The notes under the pieces: generated by a model
The model's input: only the letters and a program-made list of their open reading frames with translations
The model's database searches: none
What the model was told of the DNA's origin: nothing
Made by a program: the position numbers and the translations under genes
Assembly (NCBI RefSeq): GCF_025144145.1
Contig: NZ_CP083546.1
Span: forward strand, 3,488,501-3,552,500
Source of the DNA: Leisingera sp. M658
GTDB taxonomy: Bacteria > Pseudomonadota > Alphaproteobacteria > Rhodobacterales > Rhodobacteraceae
Direction: 5' to 3'
Length of the DNA stretch: 64,000 bases
Shown: positions 1 through 8,567 of the stretch, piece after piece
How positions within the stretch are numbered: the first letter of the stretch is position 1
Layout of the letters: each line of letters begins with the position of its first letter

Positions 1-13
1 TGATGAGCCGCCG

Positions 14-1960
14 ATGAAACGCAATTCCAAGGATCTGGACGTCTCTCATGGCAAGATGACCCGGCGGGCACTGCTGCTGGGCGGGCTGCAGGTGGCCTTT
101 GCCGGCGGGCTGGCAGCAAGGATGCGTTTTCTGCAGGTGGATCAAGCGGATGAATTCCGCCTGCTGGCCGAGGAAAACCGGATCAACATCCGCCTGCTGC
201 CGCCTGCCCGCGGGCAGATCTTCGACCGCAACGGATTGATCATCGCGCAGAACTCCCCCTCCTACCGGATTACCGTGGTGCCCGAGGATGCCGGCGATGT
301 GGAGGCGGTGATTGATAAGCTGTCGAGCCTGCTGCCGCTGGACCCGGAAGACCTGGAGCGCGCCCGCACCGAGATGCGACGGTCGCCGCCATTCCTGCCG
401 ATCACCCTGGCCGACCGGATCGGCTGGGAGGATATCTCCAAAGTGGCGGTGAACGCCCCCGCCCTGCCGGGTGTAACCCCCGAGGTCGGCCTGACGCGGA
501 TTTATCCGCAGCTTGGTGATTTCGCGCATGTAGTGGGCTATGTCGGGCCGGTGTCCGACTATGACCTGAGCAAGATGGAAGACCCCGAGCCGGTGCTGCT
601 GATCCCGCGCTTCCAGATCGGCAAGGTTGGATTTGAGGCCAAGCGCGAGGATGTGCTGCGCGGCAAGGCCGGCGCCAAGCGGGTCGAAGTGAACGCCACC
701 GGCCGGGTGATGCGTGAACTGGACCGGCGCGAGGGCATATCCGGTGCAGACATGCAGCTGACTACTGACGCGGAGCTGCAAAACTACGTGCAGGCCCGGC
801 TGGGCCGGGAAAGCGCCGCAGCTGTGGTGATTGACTGCGAAGACGGCGATATCCGCGCGATCTGCTCTTCCCCCAGTTTCGACCCCAATCTGTTTGTGCG
901 GGGCATCTCGGTCGCTGACTACCGGATGCTGACCGAGGACAACTACCGGCCTCTGTCCAACAAGACAGTGCAGGGCACCTACCCGCCGGGTTCCACCTTC
1001 AAGATGATCACCGCGCTAGCAGCGTTGGAACAGGGTGTGATCGGGCCGGATGAAACCGTCTGGTGCCCGGGCCATCTGAAAGTTGCCGGCCGCCGCTTTC
1101 ATTGCTGGAAACGGGCAGGCCACGGGCATGTGGATCTCAACACTTCGCTGAAACGGTCCTGCGATGTTTATTACTACGACGTGGCGATCAAGACCGGGAT
1201 CGACAATATCTCGGCGATGGCCAACAAATTCGGGCTGGGCATCAGGCACGATTTGCCGATGTCGGCTGTGGCCCAGGGGATTACGCCGACCAAGGAATGG
1301 AAAGCGCGTTCCTATGGCAAGGACTGGCTGATCGGCGACACCGCCAACTCCTCAATCGGCCAGGGTTTCACGCTTGCCTCGCCGTTACAGCTGGCGGTGA
1401 TGACCGCTCGTATCGCCACCGGTCGCAGCGTGACGCCGCGGCTGCTGAAATCGCTCGACGGGGTGGAACTGCCCAGCGGAGCGGGCGAGCCCTTGGATGT
1501 CAGCGAAAACAGCCTGCGCATGGTGCGGCGCGGCATGTATTCGGTCAGCAACGACCGCCGGGGCACCGGCTACCGCTCCCGCATCATCGCTGACAACATA
1601 CGGATGGCCGGCAAAAGCGGCACCAGCCAGGTGCGCAACATCACCGCCGCCGAACGGGCCGCAGGGGTGATCCGCAATGAGGATCTGCCCTGGGACCGGC
1701 GCGACCATGCGCTGTACGTCTGTTTTGCCCCCTATGACAAGCCGAAATACGCGGTGGCCGTGGTGGTTGAACATGGCGGCGGCGGCTCCAGAGCTGCGGC
1801 GCCGATTGCCCGCGACGTGCTGCTGCAGGCGCTTTACGATGGCACCCCGCCGCTGGAGGCCTACCCCAAGGGGGACCGAAGCCGGATCAAGGCGCAGCAG
1901 GAACGGCTGGAGCGCGAACGCGTCAAGCGCCCCTTGGGCAGCAGGAGCAGCAAGGCATGA
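14..1960 (+). CDS. mrdA: Peptidoglycan D,D-transpeptidase MrdA (penicillin-binding protein 2)
   Basis: Class B penicillin-binding protein that cross-links peptidoglycan during side-wall elongation, working with the RodA glycosyltransferase. The 648-residue product has a short cytoplasmic N-terminus, one membrane anchor (about residues 18-36), the PBP dimerisation region opening with RGQIFDRNG (66-74), and a C-terminal transpeptidase domain. That domain has the acylation motif STFK (327-330, Ser327 nucleophile), SCD in the SxN position (382-384) and KSGT (534-537). The length is normal for alphaproteobacterial PBP2. The 13 bases before the start probably carry the end of mreD, its usual upstream neighbour, but this cannot be proved here. 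The stop overlaps the rodA start in an ATGA. Confidence 0.96.
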   Translation: MKRNSKDLDVSHGKMTRRALLLGGLQVAFAGGLAARMRFLQVDQADEFRLLAEENRINIRLLPPARGQIFDRNGLIIAQNSPSYRITVVPEDAGDVEAVIDKLSSLLPLDPEDLERARTEMRRSPPFLPITLADRIGWEDISKVAVNAPALPGVTPEVGLTRIYPQLGDFAHVVGYVGPVSDYDLSKMEDPEPVLLIPRFQIGKVGFEAKREDVLRGKAGAKRVEVNATGRVMRELDRREGISGADMQLTTDAELQNYVQARLGRESAAAVVIDCEDGDIRAICSSPSFDPNLFVRGISVADYRMLTEDNYRPLSNKTVQGTYPPGSTFKMITALAALEQGVIGPDETVWCPGHLKVAGRRFHCWKRAGHGHVDLNTSLKRSCDVYYYDVAIKTGIDNISAMANKFGLGIRHDLPMSAVAQGITPTKEWKARSYGKDWLIGDTANSSIGQGFTLASPLQLAVMTARIATGRSVTPRLLKSLDGVELPSGAGEPLDVSENSLRMVRRGMYSVSNDRRGTGYRSRIIADNIRMAGKSGTSQVRNITAAERAAGVIRNEDLPWDRRDHALYVCFAPYDKPKYAVAVVVEHGGGGSRAAAPIARDVLLQALYDGTPPLEAYPKGDRSRIKAQQERLERERVKRPLGSRSSKA

Positions 1961-3108
1961 GCTATCTGGAGTATCACGCCAAATCGACACCCTCCGGCCT
2001 GCGCAAAATACTGTATCTTAACTGGGGGCTGACCCTGCTGCTGATCACAGTGTCCAGCGTCGGCTTTCTGATGCTCTATTCGGTGGCCGGCGGCTCGTTC
2101 AGCCCCTGGGTCGAACCGCAGGTCAAACGCTTTGCCCTGGGCCTGGGCGTCATGTTTGTGGTGGCAATGATCCCGATCTGGTTCTGGCGCAATGTGTCGG
2201 TGCTGGCCTACCTGGGATCCCTGGCGCTGCTGGTCGCGGTGGAGCTGTTCGGCACCGTGGGCATGGGCGCACAGCGCTGGATCGACATCGGTTTCATGCG
2301 GCTGCAACCCTCCGAGGTGACCAAGATCGCGCTGGTCATGCTGCTGGCGGCCTATTACGACTGGCTGCCGCCCGAGAAGACCTCGCGTCCCTTGTGGGTG
2401 CTGCTGCCAGTGTTCCTGATCCTGCTGCCAACGGCACTGGTGCTGAAACAGCCGGACCTTGGCACCTCGATCCTGCTGATGGCCGCCGGCGGCGGGGTGA
2501 TGTTCCTGGCCGGTGTTCACTGGGCTTATTTCGTGGCGGTGATCGCAGCCGGCGTGGGGCTGGTCAGCGCGGTATTTCAAAGCCGCGGCACCGACTGGCA
2601 GTTGTTGAAGGACTACCAGTTCCGCCGCATCGACACTTTTATGGACCCCTCGCAGGATCCATTAGGCGCGGGCTATCACATCACCCAGTCGCAGATTGCG
2701 CTGGGATCCGGCGGCTGGTCCGGACGGGGCTTCATGCAGGGCACGCAATCGCGGCTGAACTTCCTGCCGGAGAAACACACCGACTTCATCTTCACCACCC
2801 TGGCGGAAGAGTTCGGCTTCATCGGCGGCGTTACCCTGCTGTTCATTTACATGCTGATCATCCTGTTCTGCATTGCTTCGGCGATTGCCGCCAAAGACCG
2901 GTTTTCTTCGCTGGTGATCCTGGGCATTGCCATCACCTTTTTCCTGTTCTTTGCCGTCAACATGTCGATGGTGATGGGGCTGGCACCAGTGGTCGGCGTG
3001 CCGCTGCCGATGGTCTCATACGGCGGTTCGGCAATGCTTGTGCTGCTCGGGGCCTTCGGCATTGTGCAAAGCGCCCATATCCACCGCCCGCGCCAATCCT
3101 CGCGCTGA
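1957..3108 (+). CDS. rodA: Rod-shape-determining protein RodA (SEDS peptidoglycan polymerase)
   Basis: Inner-membrane SEDS-family glycosyltransferase that polymerises glycan strands from lipid II in the elongasome and partners MrdA. The 383-residue protein is almost entirely hydrophobic, with about ten membrane segments. Family motifs are QPSE (117-120), KQPDLGT (164-170) and the periplasmic-loop PEKHTDF (271-277), whose Asp is essential in RodA/FtsW. PEKHTDFIF and the mrdA partner favour RodA over FtsW. Its ATG shares an ATGA with the mrdA stop, so the two genes are translationally coupled. Confidence 0.96.
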   Translation: MSYLEYHAKSTPSGLRKILYLNWGLTLLLITVSSVGFLMLYSVAGGSFSPWVEPQVKRFALGLGVMFVVAMIPIWFWRNVSVLAYLGSLALLVAVELFGTVGMGAQRWIDIGFMRLQPSEVTKIALVMLLAAYYDWLPPEKTSRPLWVLLPVFLILLPTALVLKQPDLGTSILLMAAGGGVMFLAGVHWAYFVAVIAAGVGLVSAVFQSRGTDWQLLKDYQFRRIDTFMDPSQDPLGAGYHITQSQIALGSGGWSGRGFMQGTQSRLNFLPEKHTDFIFTTLAEEFGFIGGVTLLFIYMLIILFCIASAIAAKDRFSSLVILGIAITFFLFFAVNMSMVMGLAPVVGVPLPMVSYGGSAMLVLLGAFGIVQSAHIHRPRQSSR

Positions 3109-3124
3109 AGATCAGGGAGTTTCC

Positions 3125-4057
3125 ATGACCGCCAATGTCCTGTTTGCCGGCCGCACCGATGCCTGGCCCGCTTACCAGCCGCTGCTGAACGCGGAATTCG
3201 CCCGTTTGGGCCTGGATGCCGAACTGCGCAATGACTTCGCCCCGGAAGAGGTGGATTACATCGTCTTTGCGCCCAGCGGACCCATCAGCGACTTCACCCG
3301 CTTTGATCGCTTAAAGGCCGTGCTGAGCCTTTGGGCGGGTGTGGAAAAGGTCGTGCCCGCCGTGCCTGCCTCCGTGCCGCTCACGCGGATGGTGGATAGC
3401 GGGCTGGAGCAGGGCATGACCGAATGGGTGGTTGGCCACACTCTGCGCTATCACCTTGGAATGGATGCGCATATCCTTGGGCAAAACGGGCAATGGGAAC
3501 CAAAGGCGCCGCCGCTGGCCAAGGACCGCCATGTGACCGTACTGGGTCTGGGCGCCCTTGGGACTGCTTCGGCCAGAGCGCTGTCAGCCCTGGGATTTCA
3601 GGTGTCAGGCTGGAGCCGGTCGCAAAAAGAAATCGAAGGCGTCACCTGCCACGCCGGGCCCAAGGGTATGAAGGACGCGCTGGCGCAAGCGGAAATTGTG
3701 ATCCTGCTGCTGCCCGACACACCCGCCACCGAAAACACGCTGAATGCGGAGACGCTTGGCTGGCTGCCCAAGGGGGCAAAGATCATTAACCCCGGCCGCG
3801 GACCGCTGATAGATGATGACGCCCTGCTGGCAGCACTCGGCAGCGGCCGGATCGGGCATGCAACTCTGGATGTGTTCCGCGTTGAGCCGCTGCCGCCGGA
3901 GCATCCCTTTTGGGCGCACCCCAATGTGACAGTGACTCCGCATATTGCCTCGGAAACCCGCGAAAGCACAGCTGCCGAAGTGATCGCCGGGAACATCCGC
4001 CGCGCCGAGGCTGGAGAGCCGCTGCTGCATTTGGTGGACCGCAGCCTCGGTTATTAG
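3125..4057 (+). CDS. ghrA: Glyoxylate/hydroxypyruvate reductase A-type 2-hydroxyacid dehydrogenase
   Basis: Predicted cytosolic NAD(P)H-dependent reductase of glyoxylate or hydroxypyruvate, in the D-isomer-specific 2-hydroxyacid dehydrogenase family. The 310-residue product has the dinucleotide-binding loop GLGALG (141-146), the NPGRG segment with catalytic Arg225, Glu254 and the catalytic His273 in TPHIAS. The reading frame is open further upstream into rodA. I place the start at 3125 because AGGGAG lies just upstream and the family N-terminus begins there. It lies 16 bp after rodA and probably shares its transcript, although no link with cell shape is known. Substrate preference within the family cannot be read from sequence. 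Confidence 0.88.
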   Translation: MTANVLFAGRTDAWPAYQPLLNAEFARLGLDAELRNDFAPEEVDYIVFAPSGPISDFTRFDRLKAVLSLWAGVEKVVPAVPASVPLTRMVDSGLEQGMTEWVVGHTLRYHLGMDAHILGQNGQWEPKAPPLAKDRHVTVLGLGALGTASARALSALGFQVSGWSRSQKEIEGVTCHAGPKGMKDALAQAEIVILLLPDTPATENTLNAETLGWLPKGAKIINPGRGPLIDDDALLAALGSGRIGHATLDVFRVEPLPPEHPFWAHPNVTVTPHIASETRESTAAEVIAGNIRRAEAGEPLLHLVDRSLGY

Positions 4058-4058
4058 G

Positions 4059-4076
4059 AAGGGGCTTTGCCCCCTG
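4059..4076 (+). terminator. Short G/C hairpin after ghrA
   Basis: GGGGC-TTTG-CCCC immediately after the ghrA stop can form a small hairpin. No run of T follows, so this is only a weak terminator candidate or part of the gene-end repeat that begins just downstream. Confidence 0.35.
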
Positions 4077-4100
4077 CGCCAGACGGCGCATTCCCCCAGA

Positions 4101-4155
4101 GTATTTTCGACCAGAAAGAAGCCCGAGGTCTATCGCTTCTTTCTGGTCCTAAATA
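4101..4155. repeat. Gene-end repeat, two opposed copies (GTATTTT-CGACCAGAAAGAAG type)
   Basis: The block GTATTTTCGACCAGAAAGAA (4101 onward, plus) recurs in inverted form to about 4155 as GTATTTAGGACCAGAAAGAA read on the minus strand. Diverged relatives occur at 8542-8563 and 63347-63367. All lie beside gene ends. Confidence 0.6.
4109..4148. terminator. Perfect 14-bp inverted repeat between convergent genes
   Basis: GACCAGAAAGAAGC at 4109-4122 is followed, after a 12-nt loop, by its exact complement at 4135-4148, between the convergent ghrA and M3 peptidase genes. Each arm is flanked outward by an AT-rich GTATTT-like block, so the dyad looks like two copies of one gene-end repeat placed head to head. 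A bidirectional terminator is the likely role. It lacks long T-tracts. Confidence 0.7.
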
Positions 4156-4189
4156 CCCATTTCAGGGGCATCGCACTGCGCAATGCCGG

Positions 4190-6205
4190 CTATTGTGCGG
4201 TCAAGCCGCGGCCTTGCAGCAGCGCTTCCACACCGGGCAACCGCCCGCGGAACGCCGTGTAAAGCTCAGCCGGGTCAACCGAACCGCCAGTGGATAGAAT
4301 ATGCGCCTCCAACGCCTTGGCGCGTTCGGCATCAAAGGCACCGCCTGCTTCCTCAAAGGCTGCAAAGGCGTCGGCATCCATCACCTCAGACCACATGTAG
4401 CTGTAATAGCCCGAGGAATAGCCGTCTCCGGCAAAGACATGGGCGAAATGCGGGGTGGCGTGACGCATGATGATCGCCCGCGGCATCCCGAGTTCTGCGA
4501 GCACTTCAGCTTGCTTTGCCATAGGGTCGGAAGGCGCAGGACCGTCGTGAAAGGCCAGATCCACCAGGGCGGAGGCGACATATTCCACCGTCTGGAACCC
4601 CATGTCGAAGTTGGCGGCACCCAGCACCTTCTCCAGCATGTCCTGCGGCATCGGTTCGCCGGTTTCCGCGTGGGTGGCAAATTCCTGCAGCACCTCCGGC
4701 ACTTCCAGCCAGTGTTCATACAGCTGGCTCGGCAGTTCGACAAAATCACGCGCGACCGAGGTGCCCGAGATGCTTTCATAGGTCACATCCGACAGCATTT
4801 GATGCAGCGCGTGGCCGAATTCGTGAAACAGGGTGCGGGCGTCGTCCCAGGACAGCAGCGCCGGGTCGCCCTTGGCGAAGTTGCAGACGTTGATCACCAC
4901 CGGCGCCTGTACCTGCGGGAATTTCGCCTGCTGGCGCATTGCCGAACACCAGGCGCCCGAGCGTTTGGAGCCGCGGGCAAAATAGTCGCCGATGAAGACC
5001 GCCACATGGGCACCGTTCCGGGTCACCGTCCAAGCGCGGCAATCCGGGTGGTAGAGCGGCACGTCCAGCGGTGCGAACTCCAACCCGAACAGGCGGTTTG
5101 CGCAGGCAAAGCCGGCCTCGATCATCCGGTCAAGCTGCAGGTAAGGTTTCAGCGCCGCTTCATCCAGATCGTGCTCGGCCTTGCGGCGCTTCCCGGCGTA
5201 GTAGCGCCAGTCCCAGGGTTCCAGGTCACCGTTGATGCCGTCCGCCTGCATCATCGCGGTCAGGACCTTGGCGTCTTCATCGGCGCGGGACTTGGCCGGG
5301 CCCCAGACATCCATCAGCAAGCCGCGTACCGCGTCCGGCGTCTTGGCCATTTCAGTTTCCAGTTTGTAGGCAGCGAAATTCTTATACCCCAATAGCCGGG
5401 CACGCTCCTCGCGCAGCTGCAGAGTTTCCGCTGCAATGGCGCGGTTGTCGGTTTCGCCGCCGCCCGCACCGCGGGCTGCCCAGGCGTTAAAGGCTGTTTC
5501 GCGCAGATCCCGGCGCGGGGAGAACTGCAGGAACGGCGTGATCAGGGACCGCGACAGGGTCACCACCGGGCCGTCCTTGCCCATTTCCTGCCCCGCCGCA
5601 CGGGCCGCGCTGATCACGAAGTCCGGCAGGCCTTCCAGATCCTCTTCGGTCAGTTCCATGAACCAGCTGCGCTCATCAGCCAGCAAGTTCTGAGTGAACT
5701 CAGTGCCAAGTGTCGCCAACCGCCCCTTGATCTGCTGCATCCGCGTATCCGCCTCGCCTTCCAGCGCCGCGCCGCCACGGACAAAGCCGCGGTGGGTCAG
5801 CATCAGGACGCGCTGCTGCTCCTGCGTCAGATCCAGCACATCGCGCTGATCCCAGACCGCCTTGACCCGTGCATACAGCGCCTTGTTGGCGGTGATCGCC
5901 GAGAAATGCGCGGCAAGTTTGGGCGAGAACACCCGCTGCAGCTCCTCGCGCTTGGGGTTGCTGTCGGCGCCTGCCACAGTAAAGAACACACCCAGCACCT
6001 GCTCCAACTCACGGCAAGGAGTTTCCAGCGCCTCGATCACATTGGCAAACCCAGGCGCCTCGCTGCTGTTTGCGATGGTGTCGATCTGTGCGGTGTGCGC
6101 CGCAAGTGCTTGCTCCAGCGCAGGCGCAAAATCGTCGTCTGAGATGCTGTTGAACGGGGCAATTTCAAACGGCGTGTCCCAGCGGGACAGAAGCGGATTG
6201 GACAT
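4190..6205 (-). CDS. M3 family zinc metallopeptidase (oligopeptidase A / dipeptidyl carboxypeptidase-like)
   Basis: Cytosolic metallo-oligopeptidase expected to degrade short peptides released by ATP-dependent proteases or from signal peptides. The 671-residue length is typical of the thimet-oligopeptidase family. The zinc motif HEFGH is at 461-465, with the third ligand probably Glu490 in ARDFVELPSQ. The frame stays open 17 codons further upstream, but I start at the Met 8 nt after a clear AAAGGAG. No signal peptide is present. Oligopeptidase A and Dcp cannot be separated safely by eye. It is convergent with ghrA and followed by the shared inverted repeat. Confidence 0.93.
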   Translation of the reverse strand: MSNPLLSRWDTPFEIAPFNSISDDDFAPALEQALAAHTAQIDTIANSSEAPGFANVIEALETPCRELEQVLGVFFTVAGADSNPKREELQRVFSPKLAAHFSAITANKALYARVKAVWDQRDVLDLTQEQQRVLMLTHRGFVRGGAALEGEADTRMQQIKGRLATLGTEFTQNLLADERSWFMELTEEDLEGLPDFVISAARAAGQEMGKDGPVVTLSRSLITPFLQFSPRRDLRETAFNAWAARGAGGGETDNRAIAAETLQLREERARLLGYKNFAAYKLETEMAKTPDAVRGLLMDVWGPAKSRADEDAKVLTAMMQADGINGDLEPWDWRYYAGKRRKAEHDLDEAALKPYLQLDRMIEAGFACANRLFGLEFAPLDVPLYHPDCRAWTVTRNGAHVAVFIGDYFARGSKRSGAWCSAMRQQAKFPQVQAPVVINVCNFAKGDPALLSWDDARTLFHEFGHALHQMLSDVTYESISGTSVARDFVELPSQLYEHWLEVPEVLQEFATHAETGEPMPQDMLEKVLGAANFDMGFQTVEYVASALVDLAFHDGPAPSDPMAKQAEVLAELGMPRAIIMRHATPHFAHVFAGDGYSSGYYSYMWSEVMDADAFAAFEEAGGAFDAERAKALEAHILSTGGSVDPAELYTAFRGRLPGVEALLQGRGLTAQ

Positions 6206-6661
6206 ATACGGGTCTCCTTTGCCGGGAACGCTAACGGGAAAGCCGTGGAGCTGCAATTAGGCTTGCAAATGACTGGGCGCACCAGTCCGGAATTTGCGGA
6301 ACGTCAGCTGGATCCGATGGCCAAAGGCAACTCTGCAAAGGCATTCAATCCACTGCGATCCACGCCGGTGAAGCGCCGGATCCGGCGACAAGTGCTTTGG
6401 CACCACCGCTGCATATGTCCCCGGTGTTTGTCACCGGTAATGCCGCAGGGTTATCAGTTCAGGACCTTGGAGGCGGTCGCTGGTGGCCGGGAGGGAGATG
6501 GCGGGCTGATGGAAAGCTCAGTCCGTCCCGACCCGGCGCAAGAGGCAGAATACCGCACCTATGCAGACGGCGGCATTTTCCGCCTGCCGGCCGGACTGGA
6601 GGACGCCGAAGACCTGATCGCCGATCGGAACCGGGGGCTCTGACCTTGTGGCACGGGCGGG
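6206..6661. other. 456-bp region without a convincing gene
   Basis: It lies between the M3 peptidase start and the end of the 116-residue minus-strand gene. A 132-codon plus frame (6245-6643) has no ribosome site and poor composition over its first two thirds. Its last third (from about 6510) is charged and protein-like, with R-P-D-P followed by an acidic tail, which faintly recalls the C-terminus of FGGY sugar kinases. It could be a decayed gene remnant. I see no RNA gene or clear promoter apart from the expected peptidase leader. Confidence 0.4.
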
Positions 6662-7012
6662 TCAGCCGCTCGCGCCATCACCTTTGGTCAACGCTGCTGG
6701 CACGATGCGGATCGGAACATCCGCGATATTGGCCGCCCGGGCGATGCGCCACTCGAAACGGCCCATTCTGCCATCGGTATCGATCAATACCACCACCGGC
6801 TCCTTACCGGTGATCTCTGCCGCAAACAACGCCTGCTGGATGCTGTCCAGGCTGCTGCGCTTATCGAGGCCGAACTCGATGACCCGGTTACTGTTTTCGC
6901 AATCTGTGCGGATCGATGCCGCGCCGCCTGGATAGGTGAACTTATGCACTGTCTCCGGCTGGCCGCCGAACAGGGCGCCGCAGAGCAGCGAAATGAAATA
7001 GGCTTCGTTCAC
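6662..7012 (-). CDS. Uncharacterised 116-residue protein downstream of moeB
   Basis: I do not recognise the family. The product has a hydrophobic N-terminal stretch (NEAYFISLLCGALFGG), then a soluble mixed alpha/beta region. The pattern VIEFGLDKRSS (about 44-54), an amphipathic helix and a strand VVVLIDTDGRMG are loosely reminiscent of small nuclease-like alpha/beta folds, but nothing identifies a catalytic site. The start is a GTG 12 nt after the moeB stop, with only a weak ribosome site, so the gene depends on the dut-moeB transcript. It is supported by composition and position rather than homology. Confidence 0.6.
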   Translation of the reverse strand: MNEAYFISLLCGALFGGQPETVHKFTYPGGAASIRTDCENSNRVIEFGLDKRSSLDSIQQALFAAEITGKEPVVVLIDTDGRMGRFEWRIARAANIADVPIRIVPAALTKGDGASG

Positions 7013-7024
7013 AGGGAGGTCTCG

Positions 7025-8074
7025 TCAGGAGTGCCCGGCGCTGCCGCAGACCGGGCAATCTTGCCGCCTGGCCATGCGGATCTTGCGGGTTTCGCCATAG
7101 AGCCCGTCATAGATCAGCATCTCACCTTGCAGAACCGCACCGGCACCGGTGATCTGCTTAACCGCCTCGACTGCCATCATTGACCCGACAACACCGGGCA
7201 GCGGGCCGATCACCCCGGCCTCCGAGCAGCTGGGGGCAAGACCGGGCGCCGGTGCCTCGGGGAAAATGCACTGGTAGCAGGGTCCGCCTTTGGCCGGGTG
7301 AAAAACGCTCAGCTGGCCTTCCCATTGCGACAGCGCACCAGAGATCAGCGGCTTGCCCAGCGCCACGGCAGTGCGGTTGGCGAGATAACGGGTTTCGAAA
7401 TTGTCGGTGCCGTCAAGGATCAGATCATACTCTGCAAACAGCTCCTCCGCGGCCTCCAAGGTCAGGCGCCGGTTATAAGGGCGCACGTCGACATAAGGGT
7501 TCTGCGCCTGCATCGCGGCCTGGGCTGAAAACACCTTGGGCTTGCCGATGTCTGCGTCGCGATGGATCACCTGTCGCTGCAGGTTGGCATTATCGACCAC
7601 GTCATCGTCGATCACCCCGATTGTGCCCGCGCCGGCGGCAGCCAGATACTGCAGCGCAGGCGCGCCCAGCCCGCCGGCACCGATCACCAGTACCTTGGCC
7701 TGCTTCAGCTTCTTTTGTCCCGCCCCGCCCAGTTCCCGCAGGACAATATGGCGGGCATAGCGGTCAAGCTCGCTTTCGGTAAAGGTACTGACAGGCTGAC
7801 TCATGTTCGTTTCCTGAGGCTGGGCGCGGGTCTTCAGGGCGGCCACGATACGCGCATAGATACCAGCCACAATGGCAAAACCGCCCAAGAGCAGCCAAGG
7901 CGCTGCCGAGCCCCCGGTGCCCTCCCGCAAACCGTGCCCGTCCGGCAGGGTCAGCTGCACCGCCAGTACAGCCGCAAACAGCACTGCCAGCAAACCTAAA
8001 CGCAGATTGCGCGGCAGGCCAAGGAACCGCCCGCCCCACCAGATCAGCGCTGCCAGGATCAGAATGCGCAGCAT
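7025..8074 (-). CDS. moeB: MoeB/ThiF-type adenylyltransferase with N-terminal membrane extension
   Basis: E1-like enzyme that adenylates the C-terminal glycine of a small sulfur carrier (MoaD or ThiS) for molybdopterin or thiamine synthesis. Residues about 1-82 form an extension with two or three hydrophobic segments. The ThiF domain runs from about 95 to 349 with GAGGLG (132-137), DDDVVDNANLQRQ, the reactive Cys283 in SEAGVIGPLPG, and a structural zinc site CYQC (266-269) plus CPVC (340-343). There is no C-terminal rhodanese domain. The first ATG overlaps the dut stop (TGATG), so the long form is translationally coupled. A second in-frame ATG at 7804, preceded by AGGAA, would give a soluble 259-residue MoeB. 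Both forms may be made. Confidence 0.87.
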   Translation of the reverse strand: MLRILILAALIWWGGRFLGLPRNLRLGLLAVLFAAVLAVQLTLPDGHGLREGTGGSAAPWLLLGGFAIVAGIYARIVAALKTRAQPQETNMSQPVSTFTESELDRYARHIVLRELGGAGQKKLKQAKVLVIGAGGLGAPALQYLAAAGAGTIGVIDDDVVDNANLQRQVIHRDADIGKPKVFSAQAAMQAQNPYVDVRPYNRRLTLEAAEELFAEYDLILDGTDNFETRYLANRTAVALGKPLISGALSQWEGQLSVFHPAKGGPCYQCIFPEAPAPGLAPSCSEAGVIGPLPGVVGSMMAVEAVKQITGAGAVLQGEMLIYDGLYGETRKIRMARRQDCPVCGSAGHS

Positions 8075-8529
8075 CAGCCGCGCCCGGTCGAACCAAAGCC
8101 GCCATCGCCGCGGGTGGTGCCGGAGAGTGCTTCCGCACGCTCAAACCGGGCTTGAAGCACCGGCGCCACAACCATCTGCGCGATGCGTTCGCCATGGCGG
8201 ATTTCAAAGGCTTCCTGTCCTGCATTCAAGAGAATCACCCCTAGCGGCCCGCGGTAGTCACTGTCGATTGTGCCGGGCGTGTTGGGCAGAGTGATCCCGT
8301 GCTTCAGAGCCAGGCCCGAGCGCGGGCGGATCTGTACCTCGTAGCCTGCGGGAATTTCGATGCGCAGCCCGGTTTGCACCAGTGCCCGCGCGCCCGGTTC
8401 AAGCGTCAGCGTGCCCCCGCCCGGCAGGTTAGCGCGCAGATCCGCTCCCGCAGCGCCAGTTGTCTCATATGCCGGCAGCGGCACATCCCGGTCCGCGCCT
8501 TCGTCGTGGATCACACGGATTGTTACCAT
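8074..8529 (-). CDS. dut: dUTP diphosphatase
   Basis: Homotrimeric dUTPase that hydrolyses dUTP to dUMP, supplying dTMP synthesis and keeping uracil out of DNA. The 151-residue product has all five family motifs: AGADLRA (27-33), RPRSGLA (68-74), GTIDSDYRG (86-94), RIAQMV (115-120) and the glycine-rich [10 protein letters not shown] (140-149). An ATG 18 bases upstream (8547) is in frame but sits inside the gene-end repeat that follows coaBC. I prefer 8529, which follows AGGGGACGGGG and gives the usual length. It lies downstream of coaBC, the classical coaBC-dut arrangement. Confidence 0.95.
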   Translation of the reverse strand: MVTIRVIHDEGADRDVPLPAYETTGAAGADLRANLPGGGTLTLEPGARALVQTGLRIEIPAGYEVQIRPRSGLALKHGITLPNTPGTIDSDYRGPLGVILLNAGQEAFEIRHGERIAQMVVAPVLQARFERAEALSGTTRGDGGFGSTGRG

Positions 8530-8541
8530 CCCCGTCCCCTG

Positions 8542-8563
8542 CTTCATCTTTGTTCAAATACTC
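8542..8563 (-). repeat. Gene-end repeat copy after coaBC
   Basis: Read on the minus strand this is GAGTATTTGAACAAAGATGA followed by AG. It starts 4 nt after the coaBC stop and runs into the region where dut translation begins. It matches the GTATTT-N-CCAGAAAGAAG type seen at 4101-4155 and shows that the upstream dut ATG is part of a repeat. Confidence 0.5.
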
Positions 8564-8567
8564 AAAT

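Noticed and set aside
4301-5395. 364-codon plus-strand frame
   Set aside because: Antisense shadow of the M3 peptidase, whose zinc motif and ribosome site are clear.
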